Made by a program: the position numbers and the translations under genes. From positions 434,001-498,000 of the forward strand of contig NZ_JAGHZS010000001.1 of the NCBI RefSeq assembly GCF_017745275.1: a stretch of DNA of 64,000 nucleotides. Direction: 5' to 3'. The notes under the pieces were generated by a model. It was not told the origin of the DNA and did no database searches. It saw only the letters and a list, made by a program, of their open reading frames with translations. Every line of letters starts with the position of its first letter. Position 1 is the stretch's first letter. Positions 16,876 through 25,396 of this stretch are shown here, piece after piece. This DNA is from Chitinophaga sp. Lineage in GTDB: Bacteria; Bacteroidota; Bacteroidia; Chitinophagales; Chitinophagaceae.

Positions 16876-18450
16876 ATGAAAAAGAAAGGGGTTTACCAGT
16901 TTATCGTTCTATGCTTATTTATCTTTCCAGCTTCGGCGCAGGACTCCCTGCAACGACAATTGCAGGCGGCCGCAACACTAAGCCAGCAGTCGCCCGATGC
17001 TGCTTTCCTTGCGCTACGCAAAATGCATGACCAGGCAGTAGCTTCCCACGATGACGCCGCCGCAGGCAAATGCCTGCAACAAATGGGACGCATCTGCTTC
17101 ACACTCGGCCACTACGCCAAATCACTCGAATACTACCAGGAAGCCGCTACCATCTTCGGCAATAGCCATGAACAGGCCGCAGAAGCCGCTACTATGAACG
17201 ACATCGGACTGCTCTACTACCGCAATATCAATAAAAAAGCTGCCAAAGTACAGTACGATAAAGCCTTCGCGCTGTACAAGGCCATCAACAATAAACCCGG
17301 TATGGCTGCCACCTATGGCTATATAGGCCACCACTACGAAAAACAACAACAATACGATAGCGCCTTCTTCTTCCAGCACCTGGCACTGAAACAATACCAG
17401 GCCATCAGGGATACCTTCGGTATGGCCGGCATTTACGAAAACCTCGGCACCATTCATGAAGACCTGGAAAAATACGACAGCGCCCTCTACTACTTCCAAA
17501 ACGCATTACGCCTATACGAATTGCACCACGAACGCAGCGCAGGAATTGAAATCATTAATAATATCGGGGATGTATTAAGAAAAACAGGCGAGTATAAACG
17601 CAGCATGCCCTTCTCTAAAGAAGCACTGGCCATTGCCCGCAACACCAACAATAAATACCAGGAAGCCGCTGCCGGGAAAGATATCGCCAAAACATTTAAC
17701 CTGTTGGGCCAAAATGACAGCGCCTATTATTATATGGAGCAAAGCCGCAAATGCCTGGCGGAAATTTATTCTGCCCAGAATAACCAGCAAATGAACTTCC
17801 TCCAGATCATTTATGATACCAATAAAAAGAATGATGAAATCATACAATTGGAAAACAGCCACAAAATGAACCGCATCATTTATACGGCCATTGTTATAGT
17901 GGTAGTGCTGCTCGTGATCCTTTGCCTCCTCACCATCTCCCGCCAAAAGTTGAAAATCAGCCAGGAAAAGGCAGAAAAAGAAAGAAATGCGGAAATAAAC
18001 CGGGTACAAAAAGACCAACTGGAACTGAAAAGTAAACAACTCGCCACCCACACGCTCGACGTCATCCAACGTAACCAGTTCCTCGATGAACTGAGAAACA
18101 GCCTTTCCCAACTGGTACAAGACGATAAAAGAGACCAGAAAAAACAACTGCAGCAACTGGTACTGAAAATCAACCAGACCGTTAACCACGAAAAACAATG
18201 GAAAGAATTCACCGGCATCTTTGAACAGGTGCACCAGGTATTCTTCGACAAACTCAATGCATTATACAGCGACCTTACCACCAACGATATCAAATTACTG
18301 GCCCTCCATAAAATGAATATGGACTCCAAAGATATGGCTACCATTCTCGGTATTTCTCCCGATAGTTTGCGCGTAGCCAGGTATCGTCTCCGGAAAAAAT
18401 TAAACATCCCCGAAGGCGATACCCTCAACACTTTTGTACAGGGACTATGA
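16876..18450 (+). CDS. Membrane-anchored TPR protein with C-terminal HTH (transcriptional regulator)
   Basis: The 524-residue protein begins with a signal-like segment ending in FPASAQ. It continues with at least five tetratricopeptide repeats (YAKSLEYYQEAATIFGN, YDSAFFFQHLALKQYQAI, YDSALYYFQNALRLYEL, YKRSMPFSKEALAIARN), one membrane span near 335-355 (IYTAIVIVVVLLVILCLL) and a long charged coiled coil. A LuxR/sigma-4-like helix-turn-helix near 465-515 reads LTTNDIKLLALHKMNMDSKD then MATILGISPDSLRVARYRLR. The TPR part would lie in the periplasm and the HTH in the cytoplasm, giving a one-component sensor. It is followed by the receptor/phytase operon on the same strand after 237 bp containing phased repeats, so it probably controls that operon. 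Confidence 0.88.
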   Translation: MKKKGVYQFIVLCLFIFPASAQDSLQRQLQAAATLSQQSPDAAFLALRKMHDQAVASHDDAAAGKCLQQMGRICFTLGHYAKSLEYYQEAATIFGNSHEQAAEAATMNDIGLLYYRNINKKAAKVQYDKAFALYKAINNKPGMAATYGYIGHHYEKQQQYDSAFFFQHLALKQYQAIRDTFGMAGIYENLGTIHEDLEKYDSALYYFQNALRLYELHHERSAGIEIINNIGDVLRKTGEYKRSMPFSKEALAIARNTNNKYQEAAAGKDIAKTFNLLGQNDSAYYYMEQSRKCLAEIYSAQNNQQMNFLQIIYDTNKKNDEIIQLENSHKMNRIIYTAIVIVVVLLVILCLLTISRQKLKISQEKAEKERNAEINRVQKDQLELKSKQLATHTLDVIQRNQFLDELRNSLSQLVQDDKRDQKKQLQQLVLKINQTVNHEKQWKEFTGIFEQVHQVFFDKLNALYSDLTTNDIKLLALHKMNMDSKDMATILGISPDSLRVARYRLRKKLNIPEGDTLNTFVQGL

Positions 18451-18452
18451 CG

Positions 18453-18490
18453 CTTAACATTGCGTTAATATGCCGGTAACATAATGGTAA
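18453..18490. promoter_or_regulatory. Phased TAA-centred repeat array upstream of the receptor operon
   Basis: Four 7-bp units (CTTAACA, GTTAATA, GGTAACA, GGTAATG) have TAA cores at 18455, 18466, 18477 and 18488, exactly 11 bp apart. They start directly after the stop codon of the TPR-HTH regulator. The units match those upstream of the regulator (16808) and of the paralogous receptor (46079). Confidence 0.55.
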
Positions 18491-18544
18491 TGGCGGATCG
18501 TGTTACAAATAAACAATTAATTTTCAACTACTTACCAGTCATTT

Positions 18545-18603
18545 GTATACGCTGATTACGCTTTGTTTACGGGGCTGTTAACGCTGTTTACGTTTTGCTT
18601 ACG
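18545..18603. promoter_or_regulatory. Second phased repeat array, GNTTACG type
   Basis: GTATACG, GATTACG, GTTTACG, GTTAACG, GTTTACG and GCTTACG start at 18545, 18554, 18565, 18577, 18586 and 18597. The spacing is 9-12 bp, so all face roughly the same side of the helix. The array ends 85 bp before the receptor start codon. A weak promoter could follow (TTG near 18614 and CACATTTG about 20 bp later). Confidence 0.5.
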
Positions 18604-18687
18604 GTCGTTTCTTGCAATTTTTTTCATAGCAGATCACATTTGCGATACCATTTACGAACAACACAAACGGTATCAAATTCATTACAA

Positions 18688-21444
18688 ATGAAGACACTTT
18701 TAACAACGTTGCTATGTCTGTTGCTCAGCGTCACCATCGTTAAAGCCGATGGCCTGAAAGGACATGTTTACGATCAGAAAACAGGGGAACCGCTGGTAGG
18801 CGTTACCGTTATACTCGAACAAACCAAACTGGTAGCCCTCACCGGCCTCGATGGTTCCTTCGAATTCAAAAAGGTAACTCCCGGCAAATTTACCCTCGTT
18901 ATTTCCCACCTTACCTACAAAACGCTTTCTCAATCTGTCACCGTAGTGGAAAAAGACAATCCACATATTACCATTTATCTCAGTGAACGCAACAGCAAAG
19001 GACTCAGCGAAGTAGTAGTATCCGCTACTACCAAAGCCTCCTCAGAAAAAACTGCCCGCAAACTGGAACAGAAATCCCAACAGGTAATGAACGTAGTATC
19101 CGGCGCCGCTATCGAAGTATCGCCAGATCTGACCGTAGCCAACGTGATTCAACGTGTATCCGGCGTATCTATTGAACGCAGCAGCAACGGCGACGGACAA
19201 TACGCCATTCTCCGCGGAATGGATAAAAGATATAACTATACCCTCATCAACGGCGTGAAAATACCCAGCCCGGACAATAAATACCGCTACGTACCACTCG
19301 ATATCTTCCCATCCGAACTACTCGATCGCCTGGAAGTATACAAATCACTAACGCCTAACATGGAAGCCGATGCGGTAGGCGGTGCGGTAAATATGGTGAT
19401 GAAAGATGCCCCTAACCAGCTTTCGCTCAACGCCAATGTAGCCACCGGTTATAGCCAGATGCTACTGGATAAAGGATACACCCGCTTCGATGCCGGCGGT
19501 ATCAACAGCAAATCGCCGTATGAAATTCATGGTAAAGACTACAATGCCACACCAGCCGACTTTGCTACCGGCACCCTGAATTATAAGGCTAAAAACTTTG
19601 CACCTAACATCGTAGCGGGCTTGTCTGTAGGCCAGCGCTTTTTCCATAATAAACTGGGCGTTATTGTAGCCGGTAGCTTCCAGAATAACTACCGCGGTAC
19701 CACCAGCACCTTCTACGATGCTTCCAATGTTGGTACAGAGAAATACCAGAAAATCTCCAACATGCGGGAACGCCAATACAGCGAACAGCAACAACGCAGC
19801 GGAATACACGCTAAAATTGATTATGCCATCAATGATAATAATAAGCTGTCGCTCTACAACGCTTACATGAACCTGTTAAGCTTCCAGACAAGAGACGGCA
19901 TCACTACCAATGTGGGTAACGGATTTGACCCGGTAAACGGCAATGCACAACTGACTTATCAAAGCCGCTCCCGGAAAACAGATCAGAAGATCTACACCTC
20001 TACCCTGCACGGTGAACATAAACTCGTTCCCGGTACATTAAAACTGGATTGGTCGGCCGTTATCTCCTCTGCCTTAAACGAAGTACCTGACAACACCACC
20101 GTTGATTTATATGGCGTACGTACCAACTTCCAGGATGCACGTACAACAGTATCTAAGAGCACCCGTCGCTGGGAACGTAATACCGACAACGATATTGCCG
20201 GTTATCTCAACCTGACCTATACCGCAAAGATCGCCGGTACCAAAGTGGATTTCTCTGCCGGAGGCTTATATCGTGATAAACAAAGAAGCAGCTTTTTCAA
20301 CAACTATAAATTCCTGCCAACAGACCTGAACGCTACGTATGGTAAAGACTTTTCCAGCTACGCCGACATCAAATGGAATATTGAAAAAGCAACAGGCGCG
20401 GTAGATAATGCCTTAACCTATGATGCTTCTGAAAAAACTACCGCCGGCTACGGTATGTTTAAATTCAAGGCAGCAGATTTGGAAGTAACCGGTGGTGTAC
20501 GCGTGGAGCACACCGATCAGGGTTATGATATGTTGTTCGCCAGGGGAGAAAGCAGACCTGCCGGCCACCAGGTATATACAGACCTATTGCCCAGCCTGAA
20601 CCTGAAATATCAATTAACCTCCCACCAAAACCTCCGTGGTTCATACTTCCGCTCCTTAAACCGCCCCGGCTTCTTTGAACTGGTGCCAGGTGTTATTGTG
20701 AACGAAGATTATACCGAACGTGGTAACCCGGATCTGAAACGCGCCATCGCCGACAACTTCGACCTGCGTTACGAATTATTCCCTAACCATACCGATCAGT
20801 TGCTCTTTGGCGTATTCTACAAAAAAATACAGGATCCCATTGAAAACACCATCGTTTCCGACGCCGTACGCGGACAGGATCAGTACTATACACCGGGTAA
20901 CTTTGGGAACGCCCGCAATTACGGACTGGAAATAGATTATATCAAATTCTTCCATAAAGTAGGATTCAAAGCCAACTACACCTATACCAACTCCAGTATC
21001 ACTACACCGAAAAGCTACCGGTACACAGATGATAAAGGCAATCAAACCACGGGTAAAGTAGATCAGACAAGACCATTGTATGGTCAGTCGGCACATATCG
21101 CCAACCTCTCCCTGTTGTACAAAGACACACAACATGGCTGGGATGCACAGCTGGCAGGCGCTTACACCGGTCCGCGTATTAATGTGGTATCCCAGTTTGT
21201 GGATAACGACTACTGGCAGAAAGGATTTATACAGATGGATATCTCCGTGGAGAAAAAGTTCCGCAACCACTTCAGCATTTTCGCTAAAGCCGGTAACCTG
21301 CTGAACACCCCTACCACCATCTTTATCAAAGGTGCGAACAAAGAAAACCAGGACGTACCCGGACAAAACAATGCCAATGAAACACTGATCAGGAAAGACT
21401 ATTACAAACAAACTTACCTGCTCGGCGTACGCTACAAATTATAA
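18688..21444 (+). CDS. TonB-dependent receptor (CarboxypepD_reg plus plug), phytase operon
   Basis: The start at 18688 gives a signal peptide (MKTLLTTLLCLLLSVTIVKA). The 918-residue product has a CarboxypepD_reg-like domain (LKGHVYDQKTGEPLVGVTVI), a plug domain (LTVANVIQRVSGVSIERSS, YAILRGMDKRYNYTLINGVK) and a beta-barrel ending QTYLLGVRYKL. It has no STN domain and no SusD partner, so it is a classic receptor rather than SusC. It leads a five-gene operon (gaps 22, 5, 10 bp and a 14-bp overlap) containing a phytase and a phosphatase, which suggests uptake of a phosphorylated or metal-chelating ligand. It is a clear paralogue of the receptor at 43274-46039, sharing for example GMDKRYNYTLINGVKIPSPD. 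Confidence 0.93.
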   Translation: MKTLLTTLLCLLLSVTIVKADGLKGHVYDQKTGEPLVGVTVILEQTKLVALTGLDGSFEFKKVTPGKFTLVISHLTYKTLSQSVTVVEKDNPHITIYLSERNSKGLSEVVVSATTKASSEKTARKLEQKSQQVMNVVSGAAIEVSPDLTVANVIQRVSGVSIERSSNGDGQYAILRGMDKRYNYTLINGVKIPSPDNKYRYVPLDIFPSELLDRLEVYKSLTPNMEADAVGGAVNMVMKDAPNQLSLNANVATGYSQMLLDKGYTRFDAGGINSKSPYEIHGKDYNATPADFATGTLNYKAKNFAPNIVAGLSVGQRFFHNKLGVIVAGSFQNNYRGTTSTFYDASNVGTEKYQKISNMRERQYSEQQQRSGIHAKIDYAINDNNKLSLYNAYMNLLSFQTRDGITTNVGNGFDPVNGNAQLTYQSRSRKTDQKIYTSTLHGEHKLVPGTLKLDWSAVISSALNEVPDNTTVDLYGVRTNFQDARTTVSKSTRRWERNTDNDIAGYLNLTYTAKIAGTKVDFSAGGLYRDKQRSSFFNNYKFLPTDLNATYGKDFSSYADIKWNIEKATGAVDNALTYDASEKTTAGYGMFKFKAADLEVTGGVRVEHTDQGYDMLFARGESRPAGHQVYTDLLPSLNLKYQLTSHQNLRGSYFRSLNRPGFFELVPGVIVNEDYTERGNPDLKRAIADNFDLRYELFPNHTDQLLFGVFYKKIQDPIENTIVSDAVRGQDQYYTPGNFGNARNYGLEIDYIKFFHKVGFKANYTYTNSSITTPKSYRYTDDKGNQTTGKVDQTRPLYGQSAHIANLSLLYKDTQHGWDAQLAGAYTGPRINVVSQFVDNDYWQKGFIQMDISVEKKFRNHFSIFAKAGNLLNTPTTIFIKGANKENQDVPGQNNANETLIRKDYYKQTYLLGVRYKL

Positions 21445-21466
21445 ACATCTTCAAAATATTATCATC

Positions 21467-22732
21467 ATGAAGTTGATACAAACGCTTTGCTACACCGCAC
21501 TCATCATAGCCCTCGTTAGTAGTTGTAAAAAGGCCAACCTCTACGTAGACCTGACTGAAAAACCGGTTGATACTTCCGGTATTCACGGAGAAGTATCCGG
21601 TGTATGGCCTAAATTCAGCACCCTGCGCGTTACCGGCGATATCATTATCCCGGAAGGTAAAACGCTGATCATAGAAGAAGGCGTCACCATCATCATGGAT
21701 ACCCTCGCCAAACCGGAAGTGATTGTAAAAGGGAACCTGTATGCTATGGGAAAAACAGGCAGTCCCGTAAGCTTTACCATCCACGAAAAAGCACGCACGG
21801 AAGCCAACAAATTCGGTAAGCAATGGGGCGGTATTCTCGCGGCACCCAGCTGCGGGGAATTGCTACTGGATAACGCGATCCTGGAATATGGCGGCGCTAC
21901 TACCACAGAATCTTCCACCTCCGTGAAAATGGGCCTGTACAAAGCCAGCAGCGGAGAAAACCTGCCCGCTTTATGGTATAGCAATACGAAAGGAAAACTG
22001 GTAGTCAACAATTCCATTTTCAGAAATTTCAATGAAGATTGTACCTATATCGAAGGAGGAAAAATTATCTTCTCTAACAATCAATTTTATACTACCGGCA
22101 TCACCGGCGGTGAAGGCATCAACATCAAATCCGGTTGTATTGCGGACATCGCATTTAACTTGTTTTATGCTACCAATACCAACGCGCTGAAGCTGTCTAA
22201 CGCCGGTGAACGTACGCCACAGGCACATGTGATCGCCTACAACAATACCATCCTCAACACCGGCTGGAGAAGGCCTACCGTGAAAGGTGGTTCCATCTGG
22301 GTGGAAGCTGCCGTATTCGTGGAATTACATAATAATTTATTTGCCAACACACGTTTTGGTATTAAGAGAGATACCAAAAAAGTAGAGGACGCCCGCTCTG
22401 TGATCAGTAACAACATGTACTATGGATTTGATCAGGCAACAGTAGACCAGTTCCAGCCTTCCAAAGAAATAATAGCCGGCAAAAACGACGTTATCGGTAC
22501 CAAAGCAGGACAAAACGATCCTAAATTCGTGAACTACCCGCTCAACACGGCGATGAACAACGCTACCTTTAATACCGGCTGGAATTTCCAGGTACAGGCA
22601 GGATCCCCTGCTATTGGCGCAGGCACCACTGCTTTTACCCGCAACTTCCCGAACGGCGTAGGGATGGAAAAATATCCCTATCCTTCTCCGGATCCATCTA
22701 CTACTATCGGCGCTTTTTCTGCCAAAAACTAA
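21467..22732 (+). CDS. Right-handed beta-helix lipoprotein (receptor-linked)
   Basis: The 421-residue product has a lipoprotein signal ending IALVSSCKK. The body shows the repeating short-strand pattern of a parallel beta-helix: TLRVTGDIIIPEGKTLIIEE, GVTIIMDTLAKPEVIVKGNL, LLLDNAILEYGG, KLVVNNSIFRNF, KIIFSNNQFY, AHVIAYNNTILNTG. No pectate-lyase catalytic residues were recognised, so a binding role is as likely as an enzyme. It lies 22 bp after the receptor gene. A paralogue with the same fold (41695-43230) stands beside the paralogous receptor, so the pair behaves as a conserved receptor/surface lipoprotein module, perhaps replacing SusD in function. Confidence 0.75.
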   Translation: MKLIQTLCYTALIIALVSSCKKANLYVDLTEKPVDTSGIHGEVSGVWPKFSTLRVTGDIIIPEGKTLIIEEGVTIIMDTLAKPEVIVKGNLYAMGKTGSPVSFTIHEKARTEANKFGKQWGGILAAPSCGELLLDNAILEYGGATTTESSTSVKMGLYKASSGENLPALWYSNTKGKLVVNNSIFRNFNEDCTYIEGGKIIFSNNQFYTTGITGGEGINIKSGCIADIAFNLFYATNTNALKLSNAGERTPQAHVIAYNNTILNTGWRRPTVKGGSIWVEAAVFVELHNNLFANTRFGIKRDTKKVEDARSVISNNMYYGFDQATVDQFQPSKEIIAGKNDVIGTKAGQNDPKFVNYPLNTAMNNATFNTGWNFQVQAGSPAIGAGTTAFTRNFPNGVGMEKYPYPSPDPSTTIGAFSAKN

Positions 22733-22737
22733 CTTAA

Positions 22738-23817
22738 ATGATTAAACGAAATATAGCTTTATTATGCACAGCAGTCCCCGGACTGCTGTGTTTTCTTGCC
22801 TGCGCCGGTTCTGCCGGTTCAGCGAAACATCACGCTGCCGACAGCGTTATTCAACCGGCCGTAGTCACTGCTCCTGTGCAATTTGACTCCGACGATCCGG
22901 CGATCTGGGTGAATCCCGTTAATCCGGCGCAAAGCCTGGTGATTGGTACGGATAAGTCGGCAGAAGGCGCCCTTTACGTGTTTGACCTGCAAGGCAAAAT
23001 AAAACAGGTGGTATCCGGTTTGCAACGCCCTAACAACGTGGACATTGCCTATGGGCTGTTGCTCAACGGAAAGCGTGTAGACTTTGCCGTTACCACCGAA
23101 CGTATCACCCACAAACTTCGTTTCTTTTCCCTGCCGGATATGCAGCCCATTGATGGCGGCGGCATTCCCGTATTTGAAGGAGAAACCGGTAAACAGTACC
23201 GGGATCTGATGGGCATCGCTGTTTACACCAATCAAAAGGGAGAACATTATGCCATCGCAGGCCGCAAAACCGGTCCGCAGGATGGCACCTACTTATGGCA
23301 GTACCTGCTGACAGACAACGGCGCCGGCCAGGTAAAAGCAACCCTGGTCCGTAAATTTGGCCAGTACAGCGGCAAGAAGGAAATTGAAGCCATTGCGGTA
23401 GATAATGAAGCAGGATATGTTTATTATTCAGATGAACAACATGGCGTGCGACAATATTATGCAGATCCGGAAAAAGGTAATGAAGAATTAGCATTTTTCG
23501 GAACTACCGGGTTTACCGAAGATCACGAAGGAATTTCCATTTATAAAACCAGGGCGAAGAAAGGATATCTGCTGGTATCCGACCAGGGAGCCAATAAATT
23601 CCATATCTTCAGCCGGGAAGGAACACATCACAAGCTGCTGAAAGTGGTAACAGTAGCCGCCAGTCACAGTGATGGCTCCGATGCAGTCAGTGTGCCATTA
23701 AATGATACGTTCCGTCATGGCTTGTTTGTAGTGATGAGTGACGACAAAACCTTCCACTATTATCGCTGGGAAGATATTGCCGGTAAACAACTGGAACTTG
23801 CGCCAACAAAAAAATAA
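22738..23817 (+). CDS. Beta-propeller phytase (3-phytase), lipoprotein
   Basis: Beta-propeller phytases release phosphate from calcium phytate. The 359-residue product has a signal ending in a lipobox-like LLCFLACAGS. The family landmarks are present in order: FDSDDPAIWVNPVNPAQSLV near the start, GTDKSAEGALYVFDLQGKI, RPNNVDIAYGL, KEIEAIAVDNEAGYVYYSDE, FTEDHEGISIY, GYLLVSDQGANKFHIFSREG and SDGSDAVSVPLN. The acidic residues in these motifs are the expected calcium and phosphate ligands. Length and order fit the family well. It is the third gene of the operon, 5 bp after the beta-helix gene and 10 bp before the acid phosphatase gene, and so gives the operon its most specific functional clue. Confidence 0.93.
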   Translation: MIKRNIALLCTAVPGLLCFLACAGSAGSAKHHAADSVIQPAVVTAPVQFDSDDPAIWVNPVNPAQSLVIGTDKSAEGALYVFDLQGKIKQVVSGLQRPNNVDIAYGLLLNGKRVDFAVTTERITHKLRFFSLPDMQPIDGGGIPVFEGETGKQYRDLMGIAVYTNQKGEHYAIAGRKTGPQDGTYLWQYLLTDNGAGQVKATLVRKFGQYSGKKEIEAIAVDNEAGYVYYSDEQHGVRQYYADPEKGNEELAFFGTTGFTEDHEGISIYKTRAKKGYLLVSDQGANKFHIFSREGTHHKLLKVVTVAASHSDGSDAVSVPLNDTFRHGLFVVMSDDKTFHYYRWEDIAGKQLELAPTKK

Positions 23818-23827
23818 TGCCCGCTAT

Positions 23828-25396
23828 ATGAAATCTACTGTCCTGGCTTCCATGCTGTTGTTGTTTGCCTGTACGGCAACACAGGCACAGGAAGCACCGG
23901 TTAAAAAAGTAACGCTCACGCCAGCCCTGCTGCGTGGTCCCTATTTACAGGCTGCCAGCAGCGAAAGCATCGTTGTCCGCTGGCGCACCGATGTATCTGC
24001 CAGAAGCCGCGTTAAATACGGTACTGCACCGAATAAGCTGGATCAGCAAGCCGATGACATCAACCTGGTGACCGAACATAAAGTAAAGCTCACCGGCCTG
24101 CAACCAAATACCCGCTACTACTACAGCATTGGCGGATATAAAGATGTGTTACAGGGAGACGCCAACAATTATTTCCAGACACTCCCCGCTCCCGGCACCA
24201 CCGGTTTGTATCGCATTGCCGCCCTCGGCGACTGCGGCGATAACTCCGTGAACCAACGCCAGGTAAAGGAACAACTGCTGAAATACCTGGGCAACAACTA
24301 CCTGAATGCATGGATATTATTGGGAGATAACGCCTACCCCGATGGCACTGACGCGGAATATCAAAGCAAGTTCTTTAACGTTTACAAAGATGACCTGCTG
24401 AAAAAATATCCCCTGTTCCCTGCCCCGGGCAACCACGACTACCATGATACCGACATCTCGGCAAAACAAGCCCAGATGACACACCAAACCACTTATTACC
24501 AGAACTTCTCTATGCCGGTAGATGGAGAATCAGGTGGCGTGCCATCACATACCCCATCGTTCTATTCCTTCGATATCGGTAATATTCACTTCCTGTCGCT
24601 CGATAGCTACGGCAAAGAAGACAGCGCCTACCGGCTCTACGATACCACCGGCCCGCAGGTAACGTGGATAAAAAAAGACCTCGCCGCCAATCAAAACAAA
24701 GGCTGGGTGATTGCTTTCTGGCACCATCCACCTTACACCATGGGTTCGCACAACTCTGATGAGGAAGATGAGCTGATACATATCCGCGAAAACTTCATCC
24801 AGATACTGGAACGCAACGGCGTAGACCTGGTATTGAATGGACATAGCCACGACTACGAAAGAACCCGACTGATACAGGGACATTACGGCCCCGCCAATTC
24901 CTTTGATCCGGCGAAACATAATGTCAGCAACTCTTCCGGGCGATATGATGGTGGTAACAACGCGGCGCCTTATATCAAAGACAGTATCCGCAATAAAGGC
25001 ACCGTATATGTAGTAAGTGGTTCTGCCGGCAAACTGGGTGGTAAACAAACTACGTATCCACACAAGGCCATGTACTTCGCAGACGCAGACCACGGCGGGT
25101 CCAGCCTGCTGGAAATCCAGGACAACCGCCTCGACCTGAAATGGATCTGTGCTGATGGCACCATCCGCGACCAGTTTACCATGATGAAAAATGTAAACCG
25201 TCAAACAGATATCCACATTAAAAAAGGTCAGTCGGCTACACTTACCGCTTCCTTTGCAGGTACCTGCAAATGGAACAATCGTGCTAATACCGGCAGAAGT
25301 ATAACGGTAACGCCTACCTCGTCTGTCACTAAATATACGGTTACCGACGTGTATAATAATTTGAAAGATACATTCATCGTACATGTATCGAAATAA
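23828..25396 (+). CDS. Purple acid phosphatase family metallophosphoesterase
   Basis: I start the gene at 23828, where a signal peptide begins (MKSTVLASMLLLFACTATQAQ); the longer frame overlaps the phytase gene. An N-terminal fibronectin-III-like domain (residues about 35-125, with RGPYLQAASSESIVVRWRTD) precedes the phosphatase domain. All five metal-binding blocks are visible: LGDCGDN at 133-139, GDNAYPDG at 166-173, GNHDY at 201-205, FWHHPPY at 297-303 and NGHSHDYE at 337-344. A C-terminal strand-rich tail follows. It should remove phosphate from monoesters in the periplasm or at the surface, completing the breakdown begun by the phytase. Its last 14 bases overlap the next gene. Confidence 0.93.
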   Translation: MKSTVLASMLLLFACTATQAQEAPVKKVTLTPALLRGPYLQAASSESIVVRWRTDVSARSRVKYGTAPNKLDQQADDINLVTEHKVKLTGLQPNTRYYYSIGGYKDVLQGDANNYFQTLPAPGTTGLYRIAALGDCGDNSVNQRQVKEQLLKYLGNNYLNAWILLGDNAYPDGTDAEYQSKFFNVYKDDLLKKYPLFPAPGNHDYHDTDISAKQAQMTHQTTYYQNFSMPVDGESGGVPSHTPSFYSFDIGNIHFLSLDSYGKEDSAYRLYDTTGPQVTWIKKDLAANQNKGWVIAFWHHPPYTMGSHNSDEEDELIHIRENFIQILERNGVDLVLNGHSHDYERTRLIQGHYGPANSFDPAKHNVSNSSGRYDGGNNAAPYIKDSIRNKGTVYVVSGSAGKLGGKQTTYPHKAMYFADADHGGSSLLEIQDNRLDLKWICADGTIRDQFTMMKNVNRQTDIHIKKGQSATLTASFAGTCKWNNRANTGRSITVTPTSSVTKYTVTDVYNNLKDTFIVHVSK

